Below are positions 1-50,345 of a DNA stretch of 64,000 nucleotides, piece after piece; position 1 is the stretch's first letter; each line of letters begins with the position of its first letter. The DNA lies in the NCBI RefSeq assembly GCF_021018805.1, contig NC_086248.1, forward strand, positions 95,379,239-95,443,238, read 5' to 3'. The position numbers were made by a program, and so were the translations under genes. The notes beneath the pieces are model-generated. The model was not told the origin of the DNA, ran no database searches, and saw only the letters and a program-made list of their open reading frames with translations. The DNA comes from Prinia subflava. Taxonomy: Eukaryota; Chordata; Aves; Passeriformes; Cisticolidae.

Positions 1-631
1 GCCTGAAAGCAGAGAAACACAAGGGACTGGAAACAGTTTCAGGGTGACACAGCCCGCTCAGCTGGAGGCCTGAACAGCAGCAACACAAGGAAGCTCTTGA
101 TACTAAAGGGACACTCTTTGAGACTGTTCCTTGTGTTATGTGTTACTGTAACAAAGCGCAGTATCAGCAGCCTCAGAGCACCACAAGGCAGAGAATTGCT
201 CTCTACTTGACAGTGATTAGCAGGAGCACAAGATCTGTCTTACAATCCAGCAACACGATCCCCCCTACAAGGAAGGGAAGGGGGATTTTTGTCCTATTTT
301 TTTCTTTCCTAAAAGACATTACAGGCAAAAGAAGCCAATTCCTGAAATTATCAAATATAAGAAAATTAAAAAGGCCATGCTAGTCATACCAGTAGTGTAA
401 CTCCCTGTCACATTTCCACTAATTGCAAGAGACAGATTCTTACTGGGAAAATGGAAAAATAAAGGTAATTATTAGTCCTGAAAAAGTACTTTTATAGTCT
501 CTGATTTTTCAGCCTGGGGATTTTTTGAGCTTGACAAATCTTGCCTGATCCTTCCAGACATCTTAAGTAAGTGAAAAGTAATTTTAGCAGAATACATGAC
601 AGTGTTGTAAAATGTTAAACGCTGTTCTTAC

Positions 632-40256
<39,625 letters not shown>

Positions 40257-40270
40257 GCTCCCGGTGCCGG

Positions 40271-40291
40271 TGCTGCCGCCGCCGCCGCCAC
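40271..40291 (-). repeat. GGC triplet run in RAB3GAP2 5'UTR
   Basis: On the transcribed (minus) sense the 5'UTR has about five GGC units 15-35 nt upstream of the ATG. Such runs are prone to length change and can affect translation. Confidence 0.6.
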
Positions 40292-40474
40292 CAACCCGGA
40301 AACGCTCGGGCACTTCCCACAGGCCCGGCGCGGCCCCGCGCACGGCGCATGCGCCGCTCCCGCGCCACAGCGGGGCGGGGCGGGGCCCGAGGGGCGGCGC
40401 TGAGGGAGGGAGGGAGGGAGCGCTGAGTGCACCGCCCTCCTGGGCAAGGCCATTCCCATGTCCAATCACACTTT

Positions 40475-40685
40475 CTGGGAAGAAATTCCTCCAAACGTCC
40501 AACCTACGCCTCCGCTAGTGCAGCTTGAGGCCGTTTACTCCTGTCCTGTCGCTGGCTGCCTGGGAGAAGAGGCCATTGCCCACCTTCCCACAAGCTCCTC
40601 TCAGGTACCTGTAGAGAGCTGTGAGGTCACCCCTGAACCTTCTTTATTCCAGGCTGAACAACCCCAACTCCTGGATTTCACCATC
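40475..40685 (-). mobile_element. CR1 LINE fragment upstream of RAB3GAP2
   Basis: In reverse orientation shows CR1 hallmarks: GAGGTCACCCCTGAACCTTC, TTCCAGGCTGAACAACCCCA and CTGGGAGAAGAGGCC on the plus strand. It borders the CpG island. Confidence 0.85.
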
Positions 40686-40689
40686 CAGG

Positions 40690-42715
40690 CCTAATGATGA
40701 ACCAGCGTGCCCAAATCCCCCATGTTACTTTGATGAATAGAAAACGCCTTTCATGGTTAGTGAGAACACGGTTTCATTCAGTCTTGATTGCTCTTGCAAA
40801 TACAAAGCTTTTATTTAGATTTAATGTCATCCCGTTTCTATTCCTCCTCTGGACACAGCGGCATCTGAGTGACAGCAGCGATTATGGTGATTGAATTTGC
40901 TGTAGAGTGACATTGGTACAATGCTGACAGCTGACCTGCAGCGTCCAATACCTCCTCTGCAGGAAAGGAGAAAAAAGAATGTGTGGGAAGAACACCAAGG
41001 GATATTCTCTGGGCCCTGAGGAAACACAAATTCCCCTGGGCGTAAGACTTGAATTTTTAATGGATCTTACTTGACTAGCCTATATATGTACACACACACT
41101 CACACATATATATATGTATGTAAGAACTCTGTTTCTTGTTTTCTCTCAGGGCTCTTTTATGTGATAGATAGCAATGGATGTCTTATGTAGCTAAAAACAG
41201 AAATAACTGAGAAAGTTTAAGTTATTCTGCCAGTTTGGTTTGTGGTCTAGGTCTTCTACATGGTCTTTGAATACCTTCTAAGATTAAACAAATTTTTACG
41301 AAGAGAAGTTTCATGCCAAAGTGGGCTCCAGTTGGATTGCCGTAAAGGCACAGACTGTAACAGTTATAAACTGCAGAAAATCTCTTGTGAGATATGCAAA
41401 GAAACTGGCTTTAATTTACCCTGACAACTTTTTTATGTCTTCAGCTGTTCTGTTTTGTTGTAGGGATGTACTGGTTTAAAACCCAGTGGGAAAGTTAACC
41501 CCAGTGAACTGCACCTCATTCTCCACCCTCTTCCAACGAGTGACAAAACTCCTGGAGAGACCACAAGCAAGAATCACAATTTTCCTGAGAAACTTGTAAT
41601 AAATGCAGTACCAATAAAAGAGGGCACAAAAGAGGAAATACCCACAAGAGGGTATTCAGCATGGAACAAACACAAACACTTCCTGAAGAGAGAGAGCCTG
41701 GCATTTTTCTTTTTGCTGCCTTTAACATCATTGCTTTGATACAGTGCACTATACTATCCTGTACCATACACTACTAGTAGTTTTAACTTCTATACAGGTT
41801 AAGATCTTTCATCTAATAATATGTCATAGTGAATAATTCCTTCTATATAAATATACCTGAGGAGGTATATTTATATAAAATACCTCAGTATAGAGGTGTT
41901 CAATCCTGTTTTTCTGAACAGGTGTGGAATTACATGATGTGGAGCAATAGGAAGGATACACTTCAAAAACAGGGTCACAGTGTTTTCCCCCACAGCGTGG
42001 GAAAAGTTGAGGCTAGAGGCTGGTGAATTTGCAGATGGTCTATTTAAACTTGTAAAGCCTGTAAAGAAAACTATTTAATGACATTTTAGAATTGTGACAT
42101 GCACAGTCACTAGTAATATCAACTGAATTAATAAAGAGTATGCAAGAAATTAAATTAACAGTATGTTTTGTCATTCTTTTAGTGAAGCTTTCATCACATT
42201 ACGAAAATTTTCCTCATTAGAGAACAGTGAACAGTGTTAGACTGTCATATCCCAGCCTGGTTTGCTGTACATGAAGAAGTCAAGAACTACAAAGATACCA
42301 ATGAAAGCATAAAATAAGGCAATGCATACTCACCAAATAACCTGATATTTCAAGACAGTCTTGAGTCTAGATAAACTTACATTAACACTTTGTCTACAGA
42401 ATAAACTTTCATGTGTTTGTTATAACTTCAACAGTACCTAATCTTTAATGATTATACATATATAGATGGCTACAGAAAACAAAACAACTTTGAAAAACAT
42501 CTGCCATAATTTTAAACAAAGTTCACATGACATTCAGATAAACACTTATAGCCAAAATTAACAATGCAAATTAACAATTTTTCCAGTAAGAACAATAATT
42601 TGCAATGGCATACATCCTGCTGAAAAAAGGCCCTACTGCAGTTCACAAAAATACAGAATAAGGGTACATACAGATTTCCACTTTATGAAATGCTTTCTTT
42701 GGGGTCAACACAAGA
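40690..42715. other. Intergenic gap between divergent RAB3GAP2 and the acrosin array
   Basis: AT-rich, with no reading frame or exon I can support. It contains the TA/CA microsatellite. A moderately complex stretch at about 41,460-41,800 may be an old repeat that I cannot name. Confidence 0.6.
41082..41121. repeat. TA/CA compound microsatellite, intergenic
   Basis: TATATATG, then CACACACACTCACACA, then TATATATATG in the gap between RAB3GAP2 and the acrosin array. Confidence 0.8.
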
Positions 42716-42719
42716 AATG

Positions 42720-43000
42720 ACAAGAGGGAAAGGCTTGAAAATGAGAGAGAGTAGGTTTGGATTAGATGTCAGGAAGAAATTCTTGACTGTGAAGTTGCTG
42801 AGGCACCAGCATAGGTTGCCCAGAGCAGCTGTGGGTGCCCCATTCCTCATAGTGTTTGAGGACAAGTTTCTGAGGCAGGCTCTGAGCAACAGGGTCTACT
42901 GCCACCTCTCCCTCTCTCCCAATAGCAGGGGTGTCAGACCTAGAGGATCTCCGAGGTCACTTCCACCCCAAACCATGCTGTGGTTCCTTGATTCGATGTT
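42720..43000 (+). mobile_element. CR1 LINE 3' end at head of acrosin unit 1
   Basis: Shows GGATTAGATGTCAGGAAGAA, GGTTGCCCAGAGCAGCTGTG and ACTTCCACCCCAAACCATGC, ending with GATTCGATG. It shares non-consensus words (TTCTTGACTGTGA, TTTCTGAGGCAGGCTCTG) with the CR1 of the other units, so it was co-duplicated. Confidence 0.88.
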
Positions 43001-43198
43001 GTTCCTCCCTCCATGGGCCCACGTGCACACGTCCCCACAATGTCCAAAACACAGAACCCACCCCTCTGTGACATCAGCCCCGGGGCCGAGGGCACCACGG
43101 GCAGCGCGGCTGCTGTGGGCGCTGTGGGCACTGCGGCTGTGGCTGCGCTGCTGCACGGAGCCCTCAGTGCTTGCTGCTGACACGTGCCTCTGGCAGCC
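43000..43198 (+). promoter_or_regulatory. Promoter region of acrosin copy 1
   Basis: About 200 bp between the CR1 end and the ATG, GC-rich and without a TATA box. CRE-like TGACATCA at 43,069-43,076, 130 bp upstream of the ATG. It has a 9-nt expansion in the CTGTGGGCG stretch compared with the other copies. Kozak context GCAGCCATGA. Confidence 0.55.
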
Positions 43199-43269
43199 AT
43201 GAATCGGCTCGGCCTCCTCGTCCTGCTGACCGTGGCCAGAGTGGCCCACAGCATACAGAACACCTGTGG
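43199..43269 (+). CDS. ACR: Acrosin copy 1 exon 1
   Basis: 71 nt; signal peptide [13 protein letters not shown] and the first light-chain Cys. The N-terminal mature sequence (AHSIQNTCG) resembles copy 4, not copies 2 and 3. Donor GTGGGT. Confidence 0.88.
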
Positions 43270-45390
43270 GTGGGTGGCCCCAGGCCCTGGGAGGGAGCCA
43301 TGGCAACACTTGGGGCCTTCCCTGGAGGGGACCTGCCTGTCCCCCATGGCTGGGCCACAGCTTCCCACTCACCATGGGGAAGCCTCAGTTCCCCATGACA
43401 CACACACCCCATGGGCTTCCCTGGCCTGCTGTGCTTGCAAGCCCTTGTGGGGAGGGCAGAGGGCAGAGCCTCAGCCTGAGCCACAGCAGGTCATGAGCAG
43501 CATGGAAATGACTTTCTGCTTGCAGATGGACTTGCGGCCTCCGACCCATGGTGTCTGACTCCACATCTCTTGACAACGACATGACACGCATCGTGGGTGG
43601 CACAGATGCCAAGCCAGGGTCCTGGCCTTGGATTGTCAGCATCCAGCACCCCTGGCTACCATATCCGGGGCATTGGTGTGGAGGGTCTCTCATTGGCATA
43701 GACTGGGTCCTTACAGCAGCCCACTGCTTTGAAAAGATCAAGTAAGGAGGAGCAGGGAATGGGGACATCCCCACAACTCCAGCAGGTGCCCTGTCAGCAG
43801 CACCAGCTGCTACTCCCATCCCCTTTCCTCTCGGGCAGCCCAGCTGCCACACTGCTCAGGAGAAGCCTGGGCTTCTGCCAAGGCTTCCTAGCGGCCTCCA
43901 GCTTGACATTCCCCCAGCCTAAAATGTGTGAGGGCACTCACACCTGCCAGAACACTGCCCCCAATCTGCCTTGCCAAGTGAGGTGTGGCAACTGCTGGGC
44001 TGCTGTGGCACACGGCTTTGCTCCCTCTCAGTCCTATCTCCATCTGTCTTCTAGGAAATTTGGTATCATGAAGGTGGTGATTGGGGTCACCCAGTTGACT
44101 CAGCCGGGCCCTGGTGCACAAGTGCGCCAGATTAAGAAGCTATATCTTCATGAAAACTATAAGAGACGTGATATAAGTAATGACATTGCCTTGCTGGAAC
44201 TGAACGAGCCTGTCGAGTGCAGCCCCTACATCCAGCAGGCCTGTGTAGCTGAACCCACCCTAACAGTCTCAGAGCTGCAAAACTGCTGGATTGCTGGCTG
44301 GGGTAAACGTACAGAAGAAGGTAAGTTACCAATAGGGACTCCTGCCTGCAGAGCAAGCTCACCACACTGGGAAGATGGCTTGGACTTCCCCACAGCAGAG
44401 GCCAAGGCCGGGCTGCAGGATGTACCCCTCTGCAGAGATGGGCCTGGCCCCATCCCCCAAGGCAGGCAGAAGGGACACACAGTGTCAGTGCCTGTCCAGA
44501 GGCAAAGCCACCTAGGGAAGGCTATCCCCTCCCGGTCAGGGAGGGGGAGAACTGGGAAGGAGCTGCTGGGGCCTCATTCTTTTCTCTGCACACAGGTGAA
44601 GACAAAACTGATCACCTGCAGGAGGCCAAGGTCCAACTCATCGATCTCCAGCTCTGCAACAAAACTGGCTGGTATTCAGGGAGAGTCCACACCCACAACT
44701 TGTGTGCTGGTTACCCACAGGGCACCATCGACACCTGCCAGGTAGGAGCGTGCCACGAGCCCCTCAGCCCCCAGCAGCACCAGCAGCCCTGGCAGCACTG
44801 CCCCAACACTGCCCAGGGCCTGCTTTGCCCAGCCACTCAGTCACCCTCCCAGCCCCAGCTGCCTCCTGACTGCTGGGGGGGCTTCCCGCACACTCCCCAT
44901 CCCCTCCTGTTGCCCAGGCCCCCCCTTGTGCCAGAAAGCCCAGAAAGCCCAGCTGGTGCTCTTGGCAGCACAGAGATGCAGGTGCCAAGCATCCATCCTC
45001 TGCACATCCAGGAGCCCTGTGCAGAGAAGACAGACAGAGCCCTACCCTACAGGACCCCAAGCCATTCACAGCCAAGCCTCTGCAGGCTCCAGGCCCTGAG
45101 CAGAGCCTTCCTCTGCCTGGAATACAGCTCAGGCAGGGGCTGTGAGAGGGGGGAAGACAGCCCCATTGCTGGTAGGGGCCACCAACATGATCTTAATCCT
45201 CTGTGCTCCACTGCAGGGTGACAGCGGTGGTCCTCTAATGTGCCAGGACATCAACAGTGACTCCTGGTGGGTTGTCGGAGTGACCAGCTGGGGACATGGC
45301 TGTGCCAGAGCAAGGCTGCCTGGAATCTACACCTCCACTCAGTACTTCTATGACTGGATTCTGACCCAGATGGGGCTCAGCCCATTTTGA
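43199..45390 (+). CDS. ACR: Acrosin copy 1 (complete, 5 exons, 290 aa)
   Basis: Trypsin-like serine protease zymogen, expected in the sperm acrosome, acting in acrosomal dispersal and penetration of the egg coat. Exons 43,199-43,269, 43,526-43,741, 44,055-44,320, 44,596-44,741 and 45,217-45,390 join in frame to 873 nt. Order: signal peptide (about residues 1-18), light chain with the acrosin C-x3-C-GLR motif (TCGWTCGLR), activation at DMTR|IVGG, His in LTAAHCF, Asp in [10 protein letters not shown]-glycosylation sequon NKT, S1 Asp in IDTCQ (trypsin specificity), Ser in GDSGGP. It has 12 Cys, as I recall for human acrosin. It ends shortly after FYDWIL, lacking the mammalian proline-rich tail. 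Five exons as in mammals. No disabling change seen. The polyadenylation hexamer is the variant AGTAAA (45,577-45,582). Confidence 0.9.
43526..43741 (+). CDS. ACR: Acrosin copy 1 exon 2
   Basis: 216 nt; second light-chain Cys, propeptide, activation site and the catalytic His. The propeptide equals that of copy 3 apart from Asn for Tyr before DMTR. Donor GTAAGG. Confidence 0.9.
44055..44320 (+). CDS. ACR: Acrosin copy 1 exon 3
   Basis: 266 nt; catalytic Asp. [17 protein letters not shown] matches copy 3, whereas VSELQNCW near the end matches copy 2. Donor GTAAGT. Confidence 0.9.
44596..44741 (+). CDS. ACR: Acrosin copy 1 exon 4
   Basis: 146 nt; [18 protein letters not shown] and the S1 Asp in IDTCQ. 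Donor GTAGGA, phase 0. Confidence 0.9.
45217..45390 (+). CDS. ACR: Acrosin copy 1 exon 5
   Basis: 174 nt including [25 protein letters not shown], then a short C-terminus ending LSPF. Confidence 0.9.
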   Translation, partial: GDSGGPLMCQDINSDSWWVVGVTSWGHGCARARLPGIYTSTQYFYDWILTQMGLSPF

Positions 45391-45576
45391 AGTGCTTCTT
45401 GAACAGCAAGATGGGCAGCATCCAGGGCAAGCTGCAGTGCACAGCGAGTGTTTCCTGATGGGGCAATGGCTGCTGATCCAAAGGGAGCCTCAGTGTCAAA
45501 AGACTGCTCTGTGTATCTGAGTATGAAAACTCCTTTCCTCTGTGCAGGCAAACACTGGAGAAGACTTAGTAGTTGA

Positions 45577-45582
45577 AGTAAA
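45577..45582 (+). terminator. Variant polyadenylation signal AGTAAA, acrosin copy 1
   Basis: Aligned to the AATAAA of copies 2 and 3 in otherwise conserved 3' sequence. One substitution makes it a weaker variant. Confidence 0.6.
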
Positions 45583-46639
45583 GTTGCTCATCGTCACAGG
45601 GAACCATCTTTTCAGTGCAATTCCAACTCTTAGGCAAAGCAAGGACTGCCACAATTTGCAGCTGCAGAATGAGCCTGAGGGCAGACCCACCAGGCACAAA
45701 GGGACAGAGTGGCTCCAAAGAGCTCCAAAGTGCCTGGTCAGAGAGGAGAGTGCTCTCAGCCACCATGGGCTGGAGAAACCTGGTACACTAAGCCTAGGAA
45801 GGGCATAGGACAAAAGCAGACACCTTGGTGGCAGTGCTCAAATGCCCATGGGCTGATGATTTAGGGCCTGGTGTGAGCCTGGGCCTGGGAACAGACCTGG
45901 GAAAGTGCCAAGCATGATAAGGGAAACTCCTGGCTCCTGACTGGAGTGCCAGTGCCCTAAGGCAGAGCCAGATTTCACAGGTAGTAAAGGGGGATTGATG
46001 TGCCAGGTGGTCACAGATATTCAATGGAAGAGCTGGGGTCATTCTTGGGAGAGGAACCTGGCAGGAACAGTAGGAGAGCACAGCAGGAAGGCCATGGAAG
46101 GCCAGGGGGAGTGGGCCAACAGCAGCTGCAACACCAAGACTGTTCACAAATGCTTCAGCAATTGTGCCCTAAGGTCCCCTCTGGACTGCCAAAATGCAGA
46201 GAAAATCCCTCTGTGTCCATCCAGGGTGCACAGGTAGCTCAAGACAGCTGATGGGTGCTCTGTTTGATTCCCTACCCACACCATTCTCACCCAGTCAGAG
46301 CAAGTATCCATCCCCATTCACCCTTGGGATCCCTACAGCAGACTCGCAGATGTCACATTCCATAAAGAGCACAAGCTCCTGCTGCAGCACTCAGTGTCCA
46401 TTCAAATCCCTGGCTGGTGCCACAGCTCCCCGTGCCCTCTGTCATGCAAAGCGTGGGCAGTTCCTGGCCTCTGGTCTGGGGGCTCCTGCCAGGCAGAGCT
46501 CAATCTGCAGCTGGCACACCCAGCTCCCTGCCCCAAAGGGATTCCTCAGCAGCTGCTGGCCACGGGGACTGCACAGCCTCATCCTGCAAGAAGAGGGGCC
46601 TGAACAAAGCCGCAGAGCCAGCAGCCTTCTTACAATGGC

Positions 46640-46930
46640 AGGTCCTAAAAGGACAAGGGGCAGTGGCTTCACAGTGACAGAGGGTGGCTTCACATGAGAT
46701 CATAGGAAGGAATTCTTGACTGTGAGAGTACTGAGGAAAAGGCATGGGTTGCCCAGAGCAGCTGTGGATGCCCCATTCCTCAAAGTGTTCAAAGACAGCT
46801 TCTGAGCCAGGCTCTGGAAATACGAGTCTAATTCAAGCTATCGCTCCATACCCAAGGCAAGGGGGTCAGATCTAGATGATTTCCATGCTCCCTTCCACCC
46901 CAAACCATTCTGTGGCTCACCCATTCGATG
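46640..46930 (+). mobile_element. CR1 LINE 3' end at head of acrosin unit 2
   Basis: AAAGGACAAGGGGCAGTGGC, ATTCTTGACTGTGAGAGTAC, CTTCCACCCCAAACCATTCT and the terminal CCATTCGATG. Ends about 190 bp upstream of the acrosin ATG. Confidence 0.88.
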
Positions 46931-47121
46931 GTGGCCCTCCCCCCGTGGGCCCAGTTGCCCAGGCCCCCACAAAGCCCAGAACACGGAACCCACCCCTCTG
47001 TGACATCAGTCCCGGGGCCGAGGGCACCACGGGCAGCGCGGCTGCTGCGGGCACTGCGGCTGTGGCTGCGCTGCTGCACGGAGCCCTCAGTGCTTGCTGC
47101 TGACACGTGCCTCTGGCAGCC
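46930..47121 (+). promoter_or_regulatory. Promoter region of acrosin copy 2
   Basis: Same architecture as copy 1. TGACATCA at 47,001-47,008, 121 bp upstream of the ATG. Confidence 0.55.
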
Positions 47122-47192
47122 ATGAATCGGCTCGGCCTCCTCGTCCTGCTGACTGTGGCTGGACTGGCACTCGGGACATGGGACAACTGCGG
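47122..47192 (+). CDS. ACR: Acrosin copy 2 exon 1
   Basis: 71 nt; signal peptide followed by GTWDNCG, shared with copy 3. Donor GTAAGT. Confidence 0.88.
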
Positions 47193-49309
47193 GTAAGTGG
47201 CCCCAGGCCCTGGGAGGGAGCCACATGGAGGGGCCTTCCCTGGAGGGGACCTGCCTGTCCCCCATGGCTGGGCCACAGCTTCCCACCCGCCATGGGGAAG
47301 CCTCAGTTCCTTGGACAGACACACACCCCATGGGCTTCCCTGGCCTGCTGTGCTTGCAAGCCCTTGTGGGGAGGGCAGAGGGCAGAGCTTCAGCCTGAGC
47401 CACAGCAGGCCATAAGAAGCATGGAAATGACTTTCTGCTTGCAGAGAGATATGTGGGCTTCGACCCATGGTGTATGAGTATGAGTACATGGACCATGATG
47501 ACAACACGACACGCATTGTGGGTGGCGCAGATGCCAAGCCAGGGGCCTGGCCATGGATTGTCAGCCTTAAGCATCCTGCAATACCAGGCACAAGACATCT
47601 GTGTGGAGGGTCTCTCATCACGGCAAAGTGGGTTCTCACAGCAGCACACTGCTTCGACCGCATTAGGTAAAGAGATGACAGAAATGGGGACATCCCCACA
47701 ACTCCAGCAGATGCCCTGTAAGCAGCACCAGCTGCTACTCCCATCACCCTTCCTCTCAAGCAGCCCAGCTGCCACACTGCTCAGGAGAAGCCTGGGCTCC
47801 TGCCAAGGCTTCCTAGCAGCTTCCAGCTTGACATTCCCCCAGCCTAAAATGTGTGAGGGCACTCACACCAGCCAGAGGACTGCTCCCTCTCTGCCTTGCC
47901 AAGCAATTGCTGGGCTGCTGTGGCACATGGCTCTGCTCCCTCTCAGCCCTCTCTTCCTCTACTTTCCAGGAAAATTGGCATGGTGTATCTGGTGATTGGG
48001 GCCACTCAGTTGACTAAACCAGGACCTGGAGCACAATTGCGCCGGATTAAGAAGTTAGTGCGTCATGAACACTATAATAAAAATGACAAAAGTAATGACA
48101 TTGCCTTGCTGGAACTGAGCAAGCCTGTCGACTGCAACTCCTATACACAGCTGGCCTGTGTGGCGGACCCCACCCTAATTGTCTCAGAGCTGCAGAACTG
48201 CTGGGTGGCTGGCTGGGGTTCCACTGCTGCAAGAGGTAAGTTCCCAACAGTGACTCCTGACATATCTCAGCACAATGGGGAGAGGGTTTGGGCTTCCCCA
48301 CAGCAGAGGCCAAGGGGACTGCACAGCCTGCAGGACCCGGCTGCAGGACCTACCCCTCTGTAGAGATGGGCCTGGCCCCATCCCCAAAGGCAGGCAGCAA
48401 GGACACAACGCCCCAGAGCCTGTGCAGAGGCAAAGCCAAATCCGAGGGAAGGGGATCCCACCAAGCAGTGGAGCAGAATTGGTAACAAGCTACAGGGGGA
48501 TTATTCCATTCTCTGCTCTCAGCTCAAAACTCAAGTGATGTCCTACAGGAGGCCCAGGTCCAACTCATCAATGTCCAGCTCTGCAACAGCACTGGCTGGT
48601 ATGCAGGGAAAATCCACACCCACAACTTGTGTGCTGGTTACCCACAGGGCACCATCGACACCTGCCAGGTAGGAGCGTGCCACGAGCCCCTCAGCCCCCA
48701 GCAGCACCAGCAGCCCTGGCAGCACTGCCCCAACACCACCCAGGGCCTTCTTTGCCCGGCCACTCAGTCGCCCTCCCAGCCCCAGCTGCCTCCTGACTGC
48801 TGGGGGGGCTTCCCACACACTCCCCATCCCCTCCTGCTTGCCCAGGGCCCCCCTTGTGCCAGAAAGCCCAGAAAGCCCAGCTGGTGCTCTTGGCAGCACA
48901 GAGATGCAGGTGCCAAGCATCCATCCTCTGCACATCCAGGAGCCCTGTGCAGAGAGGACAGACAGAGCCCTACCCTACAGGACCCCAAGCCATTCACAGC
49001 CAAGCCTCTGCAGCATCAAATACCTGGGTACAGCTCTGGCAGGGGCTGTGGGAGAGAAGGAATCAGACCCAGATCTAACAGGGGCCATGCAACACGATCG
49101 TAATCCTCTCTGCTCCACTGCAGGGTGACAGTGGTGGTCCTCTCATGTGCCAAGAGGAAAACGGTGACTACTTCTGGATTGTTGGAGTGACCAGCTGGGG
49201 ACAAGGCTGTGGCAGAGCAAAGCGGCCTGGAGTCTACACCTCCACTCAGCACTTCTATGACTGGATTGGGGTCCACATTGGCCTGGAGACAATTAAAAGT
49301 GCCTTTTGA
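47122..49309 (+). CDS. ACR: Acrosin copy 2 (complete, 5 exons, 296 aa)
   Basis: Exons 47,122-47,192, 47,445-47,666, 47,970-48,235, 48,523-48,668 and 49,124-49,309 join to 891 nt. Same domain order as copy 1: signal peptide, light chain NCGEICGLR, activation after [24 protein letters not shown] sequon, IDTCQ, GDSGGP. The propeptide is different in sequence and length (Tyr/Glu/Asp-rich) and has an N-T-T glycosylation sequon directly at the activation bond. The C-terminus (LETIKSAF) is four residues longer than that of copy 1. No disabling change seen. Spermatid expression is inferred only from family and promoter. Confidence 0.9.
47445..47666 (+). CDS. ACR: Acrosin copy 2 exon 2
   Basis: 222 nt; EICGLRPMV, then a unique acidic/aromatic propeptide, TTR|IVGG and LTAAHCFDR. 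Donor GTAAAG. Confidence 0.9.
47970..48235 (+). CDS. ACR: Acrosin copy 2 exon 3
   Basis: 266 nt; [18 protein letters not shown], catalytic Asp in [19 protein letters not shown]. The basic cluster [10 protein letters not shown] could bind sulphated egg-coat glycans, as shown for mammalian acrosin (inference). Confidence 0.9.
48523..48668 (+). CDS. ACR: Acrosin copy 2 exon 4
   Basis: 146 nt; [23 protein letters not shown]. Acceptor CTCTCAG; the start of this exon (AQNSSDV) is the most diverged part. Confidence 0.88.
49124..49309 (+). CDS. ACR: Acrosin copy 2 exon 5
   Basis: 186 nt including [32 protein letters not shown]-terminal [10 protein letters not shown] extension. Confidence 0.9.
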   Translation, partial: GDSGGPLMCQEENGDYFWIVGVTSWGQGCGRAKRPGVYTSTQHFYDWIGVHIGLETIKSAF

Positions 49310-49476
49310 GCACCAGGATGGGCAGCTTTAAGGGCGTGCTGCAGTGCACAGTGAGTGTTTCCTGCTGGAGCAATGGCTGCTGATCCAAAGGCAGCCTCAC
49401 TGTCAAAAGCCTGCTCTATCCTGACCACGCTTCTCTACTCTGTGCACACAGACTATTGAGTTGATTTAGTGGTTGA

Positions 49477-49482
49477 AATAAA
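49477..49482 (+). terminator. Polyadenylation signal AATAAA, acrosin copy 2
   Basis: Canonical hexamer about 170 bp after the stop, in the conserved 3' flank. Confidence 0.7.
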
Positions 49483-50345
49483 GTTGCCTGTCATCACAGG
49501 GAACCATCTCAGTGCAATTTCAACTCTTAGGCAAATCAAGGACTGCCACAATTCGCAGCTGCAGAATGAGCCTGAGGGCAGACCCGCCAGGCACAAAGGG
49601 ACAGAGTGACTCCAAAGAGCTCCAAAGTGCCTGGTCAGAGAGGAGAGTGCTCTCAGCCACCATGGGCTGGAGGAATCTGGTACACTAAGCCTAGGAAGGG
49701 CATAGGACAAAAGCAGACACCTTGGTGGCAGTGCTCAAATGCCCATGGGCTGATGATTTAGGACCTGGTGTGAGCCTGGGCCTGGTGGCACAGACCTGGG
49801 AAAGTGCCAAGCTTGACAAGGGAAACTCCTGGCTCCTGACTGGAGTGCCAGTGCCCTAAGGCAGAGCCAGATTTCACAGTAGTAAAGGGGGATTGATGTG
49901 CCAGGTGGTCACAGATATTCAATGGAAGAGCTGGGGTCATTCTGGGGAGAGGAACCTGGCAGGAACAGTAGGAGAGCACAGCAGGAAGGCCATGGAGGTC
50001 CAGAGGGAGTGGGCCAACAGCAGCTGCAACACCAAGGCTGTCCACAGGCAGGGCCAACCTGGGAGCCATGGAGAAAAGATCCCTGGGCTTGGCTTCATAT
50101 TTGGGAGGAGACAAGGGCAGAGACAGGGAGGAGTCAAGGAAGATGAGAGGGCTGTATAATCCTGGCAAATGGAGTGAAGGAGGAATCAAAGAGCCAGCTG
50201 CACAGACAAAAAGTGCAACTTGCTGTGCTTCTTTTCTGAGTGCTGCACATAATCACCACAGGATGGGCAAGAAACCTCTTATCTTAGCTTGCTAATTAAC
50301 AAGTCTATATACTGTACAAATTCACCGAAGATTTTACACCCTTTC

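Larger units (their letters stand above)
42720..46635 (+). repeat. Acrosin array, tandem unit 1
   Basis: Runs from the CR1 3' end through promoter, five exons and 3' flank to the next CR1. Introns 1 and 4 and the 3' flank (45,391-46,140) are almost identical to units 2 and 3. It has a ~1.2-kb deletion relative to unit 2 (50,050-51,235 has no counterpart). Start-to-start spacing to unit 2 is 3,923 bp. Confidence 0.85.

Noticed and set aside
42896..43375. Minus-strand frames of 140-340 codons opposite acrosin exon 1 and intron 1 (also at 46.8-47.9, 52.0-52.5 and 62.7-63.3 kb)
   Set aside because: They are repeated shadows of the duplicated GC-rich promoter/exon 1 segment and correspond to no known family.
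43729..44745. 338-codon open frame spanning acrosin copy 1 intron 2 and exons 3-4
   Set aside because: The splice sites and protease homology define exon 3 precisely. The extra sequence is intronic and not protein-like; it stays open because the intron is GC-rich.
44700..45221. Long frames conserved in intron 4 of all acrosin copies
   Set aside because: Conservation is at DNA level from recent duplication or conversion; codon-position bias is not evident and reading frames differ between copies.
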